This document shows, piece after piece, positions 33,553 to 44,580 of a DNA stretch of 64,000 nucleotides (positions are counted from its first letter, which is position 1; each line of letters starts with the position of its first letter). This DNA is from Scytalidium lignicola. Lineage: Eukaryota; Ascomycota; Leotiomycetes. Both the position numbers and the translations under genes were made by a program. The stretch is taken from NCBI GenBank assembly GCA_002812745.2, contig NCSJ02000124.1, positions 55,420 through 119,419 on the forward strand, written 5' to 3'. Under the pieces are notes generated by a model. That model was given only the letters and a program-made list of their open reading frames with translations. It had not been told where the DNA came from and ran no database searches.

Positions 33553-34464
33553 ATGCAAAGTGTGAAAACAGCATTCCTGAGCAAATCATTCGTTACGTTT
33601 TCCCAGTCAAGCCAGAGTATATTTTGTGAAAAGAGAAGATTTTACACAATGGAAGTGAGAAGAGTTGCAGGCTCCTTGGGTGCTGAGATCCACGGGGTAG
33701 ACTTGCGTTCATTGAACAATGGTGAGGTGAAGAACATTCGACAGGTACTTCTAGAGCACAAAGTTATATTCTTTCGAAACCAGGACCTCGATCCCGCTGC
33801 ATTCCGAGCTTTTACAGCACATTTTGGCAAGCCAGTCCCATACCCTTTCGTAAAAGGACTAGATGGGTTCCCCGAAATCGTCCAGATCCTCAAGCGCAAG
33901 GATGAAACAATTAACTTCGGTGGTATCTGGCATAGTGATACCTCGTACTTCAAAGAACCACCTATGGGATCGGTCTTGCTGGCGCGTGAGCTTCCACCAT
34001 ATGGTGGTGACACACTGTTTGCTAACCAGGTCGCCGCCTATGAAGCGCTTTCTGACGGGTTGAAGAAGACATTAAGCGGACTACGGGCCATCAATACATC
34101 TGCAAAGGCAGATGTTAGCCGCACTCGTGAAGATCGTGTGAAGGAGAGTGGCGTGAAGGCAGATGATCTGGAAGCATCGCACCCCGTGGTTCGTACGCAC
34201 CCAGAGACAGGACAAAAGGTGCTGTATGTCAACATAGCCCACACTGCCCGATTTGAGGGCTGGACGGAGGAGGAAAGCGCACCGCTGTTGGCCTATTTGT
34301 TTGCTCACCAGGTCAAACCGGAGTTCACCTGCCGCTTCCATTGGGAGCCTAATTCCATTGCTTTTTGGGATAATCGAGCGGTGCAGCATAACCCCATCAA
34401 CGATTACCATGGCTTCGAGCGGCGTATGCATCGTATCACTTTGGCCGGTGACAGGCCAGTATAA
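33553..34464 (+). CDS. TauD-like taurine/sulfonate dioxygenase, bacterial-type
   Basis: Intronless, 303 aa. TauD fold with GGIWHSDTSY (H-x-D iron ligands, about residue 126), distal His in AVQHNPINDYHG (about 279) and the 2-oxoglutarate Arg in RRMHRITLAGD. The middle segment HPVVRTHPETGQKVLYVN is the TauD substrate/cofactor loop. It would release sulfite from taurine or a related sulfonate using Fe(II), O2 and 2-oxoglutarate. Residues 1-32 are a basic, acid-free extension with RRFYT before the second Met (33649), like a mitochondrial presequence; initiation at the second Met would give a protein of bacterial length. Absence of introns and strongly proteobacterial-looking motifs contrast with the split dioxygenase at 18.9 kb, suggesting an old horizontal transfer. 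Confidence 0.9.
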   Translation: MQSVKTAFLSKSFVTFSQSSQSIFCEKRRFYTMEVRRVAGSLGAEIHGVDLRSLNNGEVKNIRQVLLEHKVIFFRNQDLDPAAFRAFTAHFGKPVPYPFVKGLDGFPEIVQILKRKDETINFGGIWHSDTSYFKEPPMGSVLLARELPPYGGDTLFANQVAAYEALSDGLKKTLSGLRAINTSAKADVSRTREDRVKESGVKADDLEASHPVVRTHPETGQKVLYVNIAHTARFEGWTEEESAPLLAYLFAHQVKPEFTCRFHWEPNSIAFWDNRAVQHNPINDYHGFERRMHRITLAGDRPV

Positions 34465-34872
34465 ATATAAAGATTACTGGCCCATAATTTCGAACTAACG
34501 ATCTGGATCTCTTGTTAGTAGCGATGTAACATTGTTATGGTACAGTTGTTCAAGGGCGATATCTCAATAATCACGTCTTTGTCTGCTTAATTTGTATTAT
34601 CACAGGCACTGAAGGACGAAGGATAGAAGGTGAAGGTTTCTTCCTGTTGAGCTGTCGGGCTTGTTAAAATTCAACAAGGATTCGGAATCGGGATTAGACA
34701 GATGTCACGAGCTAGGCTTTCGATATACTTATTTTCTGCGGCACCGGGATCTTAGTGAAAATGAGAGACTGTTAAACTAAAGCTAATGTGGTTTGACCCA
34801 TCTCTATTCTCATTATATGCTAGCCTATTCTGCTGACACCTCATAATTGATACCCGTTTGTTACTACCTCTA
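34465..34872. other. intergenic, no supported gene
   Basis: 3' flank of the TauD gene and of the ankyrin remnant. Nothing recognised. Confidence 0.5.
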
Positions 34873-35780
34873 TTATGAATGTTCACTTGTGGTATCCACA
34901 CTGCTTAGCTGTCCGGGCGTCATTTTACGTCCAATCTGCTCATCTGATCTTAAGAATTGGTATTGAAAGGTATTCTTGGTATCTGCTATAGTGGCCTGTT
35001 GTGTGACCGTAAATTCTCCCTCTGATAATGGCGTTTTTAATTCCAATTCCGATCCCTCTAGTTCATTATTGACCTCCATACTAATTGTAGATTCGTAGGG
35101 GAAAGAGAGTTCATCGCTCGAATCTACTAAACTTGAATAGAACGATGAGTGTGTTATACTGGAATTATGATGATATTTTCTAAAACTAAACTTTCTTACG
35201 GATTGTTTTACATCTAGGATTTATGAACTCGGCGGTGAGGGTGAAATTCAATATCATCATTTGGGTTCTTGCCACAGACAGCATCTGCGATTAGACATAT
35301 GCACAGCATTATGTCTATTTCTTTAGAAAAAGGCATCGGTATCTGTAGATTTTCGTTGGCGATGGTACGCAAACCGTGCATCAGTTCAAAGGCCAGTGCC
35401 AGTGTAATCCTCAACAATAATCGAAGCACCCTTCTGTAGAAGGGACCACACGACATGTGGGAGACCTAGTATTGTTGCCAAATAAAGCGGCGTCTCACCT
35501 GCTTTATTGCGCATGTCGATGCGGTCGAAGCGATTGAGGATAAGTCTAAGTACATTTTTTACGATGTTGGTATTACTGCCGTACAAATTTGCATATTCGA
35601 TGAATGCAAATAAGAAGGTATTACCGTCTTTATCGTAATGATGTAAGTGTGCGTTATCAAGTATTTTAACAGCAAACCAAATCTGCTTCATGCTGTCTTG
35701 ATAATTAAGTCCAATTTGTCCAATTTCGAAGCAAACTCCGCGATGAGATTGTTGAATCCATTATATGTATGTAGTTAGTA
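34873..35780 (-). pseudogene. ankyrin-repeat gene remnant
   Basis: On the minus strand a frame entering at about 35776 includes LNRFDRIDMRNKAGETPLYL and LGLPHVVWSLLQKGAS, a clear ankyrin repeat pair (the TPLxLA core and a second repeat of VVxxLLxxGA type). The frame then stops (35386) while the adjacent frame continues for about 60 codons (to 35214), so there is a one-base shift near an ACTGGCACTGGC duplication. A further coding-like, acidic Ser/Glu-rich piece ends at 34873 and could be its tail. No start codon or signal is found upstream (the frame begins after a stop), so the gene is partial or decayed. Ankyrin repeats mediate protein binding; no more can be said. Confidence 0.45.
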
Positions 35781-36304
35781 AGTCCTGCAGAATAGGAGAT
35801 CAAGAGATGTGACATTGCAACCCATACCTCGTTCGAGATCGAACTCGGGAGTGTAAGTCGCTTCAGCCTACCCCTAGCAGGAGAACTTAACCCATTTCCC
35901 GGTTGGTGCCCTCCCTATGGATACGCCCGCCCTAAATTTGCTGCAAAATTGAGTAAAATCACTCTTCAGCAGACTTAACAGCCATAGAATTCTATTTTCA
36001 ACCAGATTTTGAATATACAATTAAGACAATAACCTTCAAGCTTTTTTAGCCTTAACGGTCCATCCGCCGGAGCTTAGTCTCGGGCGGCCCGTGCCCTGGA
36101 GCTTTGCCTCGCGCGCTAGCCACTTTTGGACACGCATTTAAAGGCCCTGTCTTGCGCTGTCTTGCACTTATTCTTCGCATTGTTTTCTTTAGACATAGTT
36201 GCAGTCGCTTGCGATTTGACTTCTTTTAGTGTTTTTGCATTGTCTATCTATCTTAGTATCTATTATTTATTGTTTTTCAGCAGTACGAGTTTTGGTTCGA
36301 AAAT
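35781..36304. other. intergenic with a GC-rich imperfect repeat
   Basis: Two 19-bp imperfect copies (36068-36086 CGGAGCTTAGTCTCGGGCG and 36097-36115 TGGAGCTTTGCCTCGCGCG) stand out from AT-rich surroundings. A self-complementary CTCGTTCGAGATCGAACTCG lies at about 35832-35851. The ORF at 36126-36308 is more likely 5' leader of the ML-domain gene. Confidence 0.4.
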
Positions 36305-37037
36305 ATGAAACGAATATTTACACTAGCTATGAATACGCTGGCTTGGTTTGCTGGGACTCAGACCTCAATATCAGGCCAGCAATTAACCAGTCCATCCACT
36401 TTATTTTCAATCCCAGGGGTTATTCCTGGGGAATCAAACTTGAAGTTTTGTAACGAATCTCGCAGCACTGATTTGTTTCAAATCGGACAATTGGAAGTTG
36501 TTCCAACACCTCCACTCGTGTAAATATCTTTTCCCGTTTATATTATATATAACTTGATTTAATAATATTTTGGTAGTGAGGAAAATATAGGTATTTATAT
36601 CTACGGTAAAAATTATCTAAAAAATATATGAATTATTTACTAAATATTATAGGAACTTTTCNTTTTAGATATCACAGATGATCCAATATGGGAGTATTAT
36701 GTACGAGATATTGCTAGTGATGAGGAAACTCGTGGTACGCTTCCGTTCTGTGATGCAATGGAAAATATTCAACAACCTGGTATACATCGAGAAAAAGAAT
36801 GTCCTCCTAAAGAAGGGTTTGCTGTTATTAGTATTCATGCTTGGGTACCTTGGATTGTGGGTGAAGTATGTTAAATATTCNTTTTTACTTTTTGAAAAAT
36901 AAGATAACTAACTAACAAAATAGGGCAATCTTACTGTGAAGTTTGATGCGAAGACTAAGGAGGGAGAAAGAATATATTGTTTGGATGGAGAATTTGAGCT
37001 TAAGTATCCAGAAAAAAAACAGGAACTGGAAGGGTAA
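36305..37037 (+). CDS. ML-domain (MD-2/NPC2-like) lipid-binding secreted protein
   Basis: Four exons (36305-36519, 36577-36605, 36653-36865, 36924-37037). Reading the N at 36662 as an extra character makes the sum 570 nt, 189 aa, and gives LLDITDDPIWEYYV in frame; keeping it breaks the frame. A signal peptide (MKRIFTLAMNTLAWFAG) precedes the ML fold: KFCNESRSTDLFQIGQLEV (first Cys), LPFCDAMENI, KECPPKEGFAVISIHAWVP and GNLTVKFDAKTKEGERIYCL, with the conserved Cys of the family. Fungal members are annotated as phosphatidylglycerol/phosphatidylinositol transfer or NPC2-like sterol-binding proteins of the vacuole or extracellular space. Introns 2 and 3 are very AT-rich. Confidence 0.88.
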
Positions 37038-38389
37038 GAAAGACAACAGTAGTAGAAGCTGGGAAGAACTTCAAATGGATGGCAAGCTTGATAGAAATAT
37101 GTGTGAAATTGCTATGTTTTAGATTTATGGATACAAAGTTCCTAATTTACTGTATCACTCCGAGTTTTGCAAACAAAGTCTCATTACACTTAACGAATTC
37201 AGCGTGCTGCCCGAGACCCCCAACTCTGCCAAGCCCTTTTTCTATCTCCACTATCCACCGCTAATACACGTGTACCGTCGTGAACAAAGCCACCAACCAA
37301 GCCACCAACAATATCTGGACGCTCCTCTGAACAAAATGTGACAACAGAATCTCCCTTATATGAGGGATTATGGGAAGACTACAGATAGGCCTGCAGATGT
37401 GCTGCGGCCCTTCAATAGCGTGACCTAATGCAATCTTGCAAAGTACGGTTCCTCTCAGTTAGAAATGTTTTGTAGTAACAGCGTCAGGGGTAGCAATTAA
37501 AGGTAGCACACTATTTAAGTAGAACGTATGTCCGCTGATTATTAGCAATATTGGAGTAGATCGGCGAAACAGGGCTTGTTGGAATATTTCTTAACCTTCT
37601 CGACTGATGATCACACCTCGTAAAAAATTGAATTTAGGCACAGCATCTGCAATTCTAAAGTATCTCAATTTGATTATGCCTAATGGCCCCTTCTCCAAGC
37701 ATGTCCAACGGTCTATCTCGACTGGCAAATTATATTCTTGATTACCCTTCCCAATAATTGCTTACTGATCCTTTCAGATGCAATGCAATCCACTGGAATA
37801 TCACTTGCAAGTATGTATTAGTGCACAGCCTCTTCTCTGGAAGAATCATCGCTTGAAAGTTGTCCAACTTCATCAGTAAGAAACAAACCGAAACCCAGAT
37901 TTAGTACTTTTGGCTCAGCGTTGCGAATTCTTTGATGGATTCTCATACTAGGATATCGTAGATACTGGCAATACTTTAAAAATGAAACATCTGCATCATT
38001 TTGCTTGGTCAAGAGCACAAGATATTTCTCTATAAGCCGTTAGCAATGTAATGAGTTGTATATGAATCAGACTTGTTCACCATTTTCGAAGCTCACAGGG
38101 GTTTAGAAAACTATGAAAGGGCCAAATCAATGTATGCAATTGATTTGTTAGGCAAATAACAATCTGGTTCTAAATCAGTCAGCTAAAACACAACAATTCT
38201 TCCCTAGAATTGATGACTTTACCTATAAGATTATACAACATTACCAAGGATTCGATATTCAACCGATCAACGAACAGTATCGGTGTAAGCAGCCGAAATT
38301 ATCACGAAAGCTTATGCAGCGGATGTTGCGTATGGAAGAAGCCGCATACTGAGCTCGCGACTAAAATTATCGGATGAATCAGTCGTTGA
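37038..38389. other. intergenic with one weak minus-strand frame
   Basis: A minus-strand frame 38018-37818 (SMRIHQRIRNAEPKVLNLGF...) is coding-like and could be the 3' exon of the hypothetical gene at 38.4-39.2 kb, but the joining exons are not found. Otherwise nothing recognised. Confidence 0.35.
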
Positions 38390-39182
38390 CTATGCAACCG
38401 CATCAATCAGTATTTTCAACGTAAACGGATTTCGAAGACTTACCCTATAGTCCTGCTCATCCCACTGATCATCTTGAACAGTAGCGAATTGGTCCTCGTC
38501 TGGATCATCATCTGGATGATGGCTATATTCAACTGCTTCAGCTCCTCCAGCCAGAGCAGCAAGACGGTGAAGCACCCATTGCATATCCAATAGGTCTTTG
38601 CTAGGCAAAGGTCTTCTCTCAGGATCGTCCGTTTTACTCGTCGCTTCTTCGCCGAGGGTTGGGTCGGGATGCGTGTCCGCTTAGTCCGCGGGGTAGAGGG
38701 AGTGCCCACGATCGGAGTACCTAGGGCCGATGCGCGCTGCATCCCTGGGGAGGGAGGGGGTCTAGCTGGAACTGGCCACGCCGTGGGCATTCGAGGGAAG
38801 CTTACATGGCCTAATTACCGTTTCCATAACTGTCGCGGCACGGAACAGGTATAAAGGTAGAGAATCAGAACTTTCAACCCCGCGTACGAGCTCTCGAAGA
38901 TTGTCCAGATCACTCAACCACACAGCAGCCCAGACGTCCAACGGTACACGCTCCAGATTGAAGTTAGCACGTAACGACTGCTGCAAGCTTTTACCAAGGC
39001 TACACGACCCTATTCGGAGAATTCCCGTGATGGGTTGCCCATTTTGCCAGAATTCAAGACAATATCGTGTGGTGGGTGATGGAGACAGTAAGTCCTTGAG
39101 GCAGGCGGAAAAGTGAATGAAGCTTGTCCAAATAACTTGTTCCCCGTGGCGTCCAGGCTTCAGCTGCCGCGCTAATTGATGT
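38390..39182 (-). CDS. hypothetical protein, multi-exon, frame broken
   Basis: A coding-like stretch begins after a possible acceptor at 39183 and runs to 38806 (contains RQLKPGRHGEQVIWTSFIHF and LERVPLDVWAAVWLSDLDNL). A 40-nt intron (38805-38766, GTAAGC...CAG) joins it in frame to a Pro/Ser/Arg-rich basic stretch (TPSTPRTKRTRIPTQPSAKK, a likely nuclear signal). A frame shift near 38620 leads to LLDMQWVLHRLAALAGGAEA and an acidic tail. I do not recognise a family, and the first exon with the start codon is not identified. Either a further unseen intron or a mutation explains the shift. Confidence 0.4.
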
Positions 39183-39573
39183 CTGGAAAGTGAATTACTG
39201 CCATCACTTCCACGTCAAGGCCTCAGCGCGTTTGAACTAGAAGAGCGCTAAAACATACCGCTCGAACAATCACGTATTTGCGCCTATGCTTACAAAGTTA
39301 TGCTAAGGTACCAAAAAACCAAGTTTATATGCAATTTAGTATGTGAGTTTGTGGTATTGCCTTTTTAGACAAAAGGTTCTCAAACCAAAGCATGCCAAAA
39401 TACTATATAGATGTTTGGTTTTTTTTTTATATCAGAATATTTATTTCACTTATAATTGTTGTTCAAAATATAAAGAATCGAAATCTACTCTTTCGATTAC
39501 TCTCATGATAATAATAATGTTTGTACGGGTATTAATGCTCTTAATTCACGTTCTCAAAGATCATCCATAAAAT

Positions 39574-40155
39574 TCAAGAATCCACTTTCATTTCTCCCCT
39601 CCCCCCAACAGCAACCCAAGCACTCAACGGATCCGCCCAAATCTCCCAATGCCCTATCCTCCCACCTTCATCAAACCCACTGAACCTATAAATAAACTCT
39701 TCCTCCCAACCCTTCCCCGTCCTAACGCTCTCAAACCTGCCCTTGCCTACAACGACAACCACCCCTTTCCCCCTTTTTACGCCCTCACCATCTACTCTTA
39801 CTTCCGCCTCAGCATCAACAATAAATCCCTCAGGCCCAGGAAAACTCTCCCCTTCAAGGTCCATCTTCAATGTTGAGGAGAGGAGGGAGAAGTACTCTTC
39901 ACATTGTGCCCTGCCGATGAATGGCCAGGAGAGGAATGGGAGGTGGGAGGTTGCCCATTTGGGACCGTGTTCTGTTATTCATGGGCCTGGGTTTCGATTT
40001 GGACTTGATCCTGAGGATGAGGATGATTCCGGGTCCGGAATGAAAAACGTTTGCAGCAAGGATTTAGGGGATGGTGGTGGATTCTTTGCAAGAGCTTTGC
40101 AGAAGTCGTAGGCTGTAGTGCAGAGAAGGGTTGTGCAGGCTGTTGTGTTGGACAT
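39574..40155 (-). pseudogene. SnoaL/NTF2-like protein with premature stop
   Basis: From the ATG at 40155 one frame runs through to 39574 (194 codons) except for a TGA at 39981-39979 (codon 59). The part after the stop is a good SnoaL-like fold: ITEHGPKWATSHLPFLSW, FIGRAQCEEYFSLLS, then beta strands ending RIGHWEIWADPLSAWVAVG. The family includes polyketide cyclases and many small fungal stress or metabolism proteins of 150-180 aa. CGA to TGA or TGG to TGA would explain the stop. A 33-nt GT-AG interval around it would also remove it, but is shorter than normal introns here. Probably a recently inactivated gene, or a base error. Confidence 0.6.
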
Positions 40156-41295
40156 GGCTCCTTTTTCTTCCTCCTTATTTTATGTTCTATTATTGGATTT
40201 TTATTTTTATATATGTGGGATTTGATTCTTTAATATATTATTAGTAGTAGTAGATTATAATGGCTTGAGACGTAGTTTGTTTTCTGACAAAGTAAATATA
40301 AATGTCAATGTGAATGTCATGCGATGTGCCGCCTTGGTAAAGATGTGATGTCATAGAAGGAAACTACGTTAAATCAACGTATGATACTAATAAACGAGCA
40401 AAGTTATAACTCAAACTCAATAAAAGCCTTGTACGATATGATTGAACAAATATCTTGATGAATATTAAGGACTTCGGGGTTGTCGCATATGGTCTAGAAA
40501 CCTAACTTAACTAGCTTCAAAGGCAGATCGGTGATGCGCTTTTGTGATGCCAATTCCCTGGCATTAAAACAGTGAGTTGTGTACAATCCTGTCACTGAAA
40601 ATTCTAGATGCCGACCTTATATATTGTAAATTTCGGTGCGAATGGTTATTGAAAGAAATATAACCCGATCTAAGTATTTAGTTTGGTTTTTGTCGTCCCT
40701 AATTACTTCCGTAAGCTGAAAAATTCGGTTCACGAGAAGGCTCTCCGTCTGTCTCATAATGCACTCAGCCTTTTCAGTTCATATCCAATTTTTTATAATT
40801 TTTTCATACCATATTACTGTTCTATCCATTTGTATTTCTCGCGTAAACCGTAGTTCTTGATGCCAAAAGTATTCATACCTCGGGGACTTCTTCAAGAGAG
40901 TCTGTGAGAATGACTTCAAAAAAAAAATTAAAACCTGTTGTTACTGGGTAAGAAAGATGGAGAAGCTTCAATCAGAGACCAATAAGTCTATTCCTGGTAT
41001 TATTGCCGCGCGACAAAAATTGCGGTGGATTTATTCGTTCGGTTCGTTTCTGATTGGCTTTTGATAGCACAGCTGGCAATGTTATTAGCTGGCTTGCCTG
41101 AGTTGCCCAATTTGCGTCGCAACCACACAGCCTCGCAGAACTGGAACCTCTTTCCTTCATTTCCTTCTGTCGTGTTCTACTTCGTTGAATTAATGCTTCT
41201 TCTCAGATTAGTACCACATTTTACTACACACTCAATTCCTTCGGATTAATGTATTATCTCAGAAAAAGTCTCATCCGCAGGCGTACCGATCCAAC
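40156..41295. other. intergenic, no supported gene
   Basis: AT-rich upstream region of the NLR gene. No motif or RNA gene seen. Confidence 0.5.
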
Positions 41296-44200
41296 ATGGA
41301 TCCTTTAACAGCAGTCGGGTTGGCTTCGGCGATTGTACAGTTTGTGGACTTCAGCACCAAGCTCGTCAATACCACCAGTGACATATATCGTTCTGCCTCT
41401 GGCACGACAGCAGAGAACCAGAGTATAGACTTCGTTGTTAATGAAATGAGGACCTTTTCCCTGAGACTCGAACCTTTAAGCACTGGACAACAAACCGATG
41501 ACGAGAAGGCTCTGTGCCGTCTTGCAGGAGAGTGCCGGGTTTTATCAGACCTGATTCTCAGTCTTTTGGGGAAAATAAAACCGAAAGATCCCAAGTCTAA
41601 ACACCAAATTGCCTGGTCAGCGGTTAAAACCATGTGGAACGATCAGGAGAAAAAAGAGCTAGCGCAACGATTGCAGAGCTGCCGCAGCCAGCTCGAGTTA
41701 CAACTCACCTTCATGATGAGGNTTTTTTTAGCCACCCCTACCTCAACTTTTATCAGTATCTAATGAAAATGAAGCTCAAAAACAAAAGAAAGGTTAAAAG
41801 CTTTAGCCAAAAGCGCTGAGAGAGAAGCGGTCAGATTGGAGGTACTTGAAGCACATATTAAAGAGCTTCGAGAAGGAGTCACCGTAACTTGTATCAGTCC
41901 CGAGGCCCAAAAACAACTGTGGAATATTCTTCACCTTTCAGAAGCAGCTAGTAATGCGATTAAACAGCACCGAATCCTCAAGGCCTTAGCGTTCAGCGAT
42001 ATGTATGGGAGGTTTGAAGATGTCGATATCGCTCACTATAAGACATTTGAATGGATTTTCGCTAAAGATAAAGAAGAGGAAAATGAAGCCTTGGATGTAG
42101 ATGGTGATCGCGATGGGAGTTTTGATTCATCGGGTTCCAATGCAGACAGAGAATATGGTACGGGTTATGAGAACTGTCTCGCTCAGGAGTCATTCTTGCA
42201 TTGGCTATCATCCGGAAATGGTATCTTTCATATCTCTGGAAAACTAGGCTCAGGAAAGTCAACCTTAATGAAGTTTCTTTGCGATCATCCACATACCCAA
42301 GTTGAGCTTCAAAAATGGGCTGGTATGTCAGGGCCGATTCTTCACGTTATTATCTTCTAGATCTCCTAGGTCTTTAGTTTACAAGACTTCGGTTTCTAAC
42401 GCCATGTTTTAGGAAACAGGAAGCTTATATTTGCCAAATTCTTCTTCTGGAAGCCTGGATCTCCACTTCAAAAGTCACTCAACGGACTTTTCAGATGCCT
42501 CCTTCACGATGTGCTACAATCTTGCCCCGACCTCATCCCCGATGTTTTACCCGACCAGTGGAATCAGGTGTCATCTTCACCCTGGCAGACGGAGTTTGAA
42601 ATTCAGCTTCAAAACAAGGAAATTCGCAAGGCATTTGGACAATTTACTGAATATCAGAATATTTATAAGGAATACTGCTTTTGCTTCTTTATTGACGGGC
42701 TCGATGAATACGAAGAGACTCGTCAGGAAGACTACAAAGATATGGTTAATTTACTTTGTAAATGGACTGAAGCTGCCCCAAACGGCATAAAAATATGTGC
42801 GTCCAGCAGAGAATATAATGTTTTTCTAAATTCTCTATCAGCTGAGAAGAGACTCCGTCTTCAAGATCTCACCAGAGGGGATATGGAACAATATGTTCGA
42901 GATAAGTTAAAAGGTGCCCATAACGAAGACTTTTCGCGCTTAATACACAGTATTGTTACCAGGGCTAACGGAATCTTTTTATGGGTGGCTCTGGTGGTCA
43001 AGTCACTTCGAGAGCGCCTAGAAGAAACAAGTGAACTTTCCATCCTGGAAAAAGAGCTTGACCCATTACCTGACGAACTAGAAGACCTTTTTCGATATCT
43101 CCTGGGGTCGGTTAGCAAATCCATGCGTACTACGTCTTATCAGACGTTTTCGATGCTTCAGATTCTTGACTCCTACCATCTAAATCTATCTTTATTTGAA
43201 TATTCCTTCCTGGAAGACTACGTTCAAGACCCAGAGTTTGCCATTCGAGCGCCTTTCAGATACCCTGCTATGATTTGCCGGGATACAGAGAATCGCGTAG
43301 ACCGAGCACGGAAAGTTCTTAATGGTAGCTGTAAAGGTCTTGTCGAGGTAACATCCGATAATTTAGTCAAGTATATCCATAGATCTATTTCGGAATTCCT
43401 TGAACAACGGGAAATCCAGAACGAAATGGCTTTCCATCTCAAACGCTTCAACGCTGTGGAAGCCATCTCCCAGCTGCTGCTTGCGAAATTAAAGACTGGA
43501 ACTTTAAACCCATTCGACCATGATCTCTGGAGCTGTGTGGTTTTCAACATTGTCTACATGCGAACGGAATTCAAAGTTGATTGTGAGCCTTACTCATTCC
43601 TAGAATCTCTTGGAACTGCGGTACTTGAGCATGGAGATCTCGATGCGACACAGTACAGTGGCACTGGTGTAATTTATTTAGAACCCAGTCATAGGAAAGG
43701 GGTACTTACCATTAGAAATCGAGGGGAAGTACCATCAACCGGATACTTTTGTATTACTTCTCCGTTTCATATCGCGGCATGGATTGGGTTGAAAGAATAT
43801 GTCGCTTGGAAAATACGACACGATCCAATAACTCTCGATTCAGATTTCAAGGTAGCCATCTTGATTTCTATTGTAGAAAGGAATCTTTATGGAGACCGTC
43901 CCAAAAAGAAATATATAGTAGAAAGAAATCTCATTAGAGACCATCCTATAAAGAAATCTATGGCGGAAAGGAATCTCATTGGAGACCCTCCTATAAAGAA
44001 GTCTGCCTACGATATGTATTCCCAACTTCTCGAATTACTATCCCCCCACGCCGTTATACACATCACCACTACCGTAGGCCAACTTGGCATAATAGACGGA
44101 GACCGCACTGTGTGGGAGAATTTTCTACTGAAGGTTGTCCTAGAAATAGGATCGATGGAGAGCCGACGACTCAATAATCAATGGGTCGGCAAAATTATAG

Positions 44201-44580
44201 AGAAATTTCTCTATGGTGGTGCAAACCCTCGCGTGTGGTTTTCCTCCATCCATCCCCACGCTCCGGGTGGTGAGAATGATGAATCGCCGTCCAATTATAT
44301 TGAAATGGTAGTTGGTGGGGATTGCCATAGGATAGTTTGCAAACACTTCTCGCACGAGAATCTAATCGTCGATAAAGCTGATAGGGTTTCGTTTCGGGAG
44401 CTAGTGGAGTATTTGAAATGCGATAACAAGGACATTATTCTAAAATTGGCTGATAGGAATATCAAGCAGCTGGAGGAAGAAGAATTCAGTAGTCAGGAGA
44501 AGCAAAACCGAGAAAAGCAAAAACAAGAAATAAAAAAAAGAACGAACGATAATACCAAACGCGTTTGCTCACAATCATGA
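41296..44580 (+). CDS. NLR-like STAND protein: Helo-like N-terminus plus NACHT
   Basis: Three exons (41296-41720, 41775-42322, 42413-44580) sum to 3141 nt, 1046 aa. The N-terminus (MDPLTAVGLASAIVQFVDFS) is the Helo-like/fungal STAND N-domain, usually the cell-death effector part. The NACHT core has Walker A GKLGSGKSTLMKFL (about residue 296), KLIFAKFFFWKPGSPLQKSL, Walker B FCFFIDGLDEYEET (about 413), the sensor SSREYNVF and a winged-helix region. The C-terminus lacks ANK/WD/TPR arrays of the usual length; instead three 15-residue tandem units (43873-44007) and a basic coiled end are present. These proteins control heterokaryon incompatibility and defence responses in fungi. The donor of intron 1 carries an N (41722) in a T run. 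Confidence 0.9.
43873..44007 (+). repeat. three 45-bp tandem repeats in the NLR gene
   Basis: Units start at 43873, 43918 and 43963 and code for ERNLYGDRPKKK-, ERNLIRDHPIKK- and ERNLIGDPPIKK-type 15-residue repeats. The copies differ at several bases. Confidence 0.85.

Noticed and set aside
35832..35890. Palindromic GTTCGAGATCGAAC stretch, tRNA-like on either strand
   Set aside because: No cloverleaf can be built; it is a simple inverted repeat.
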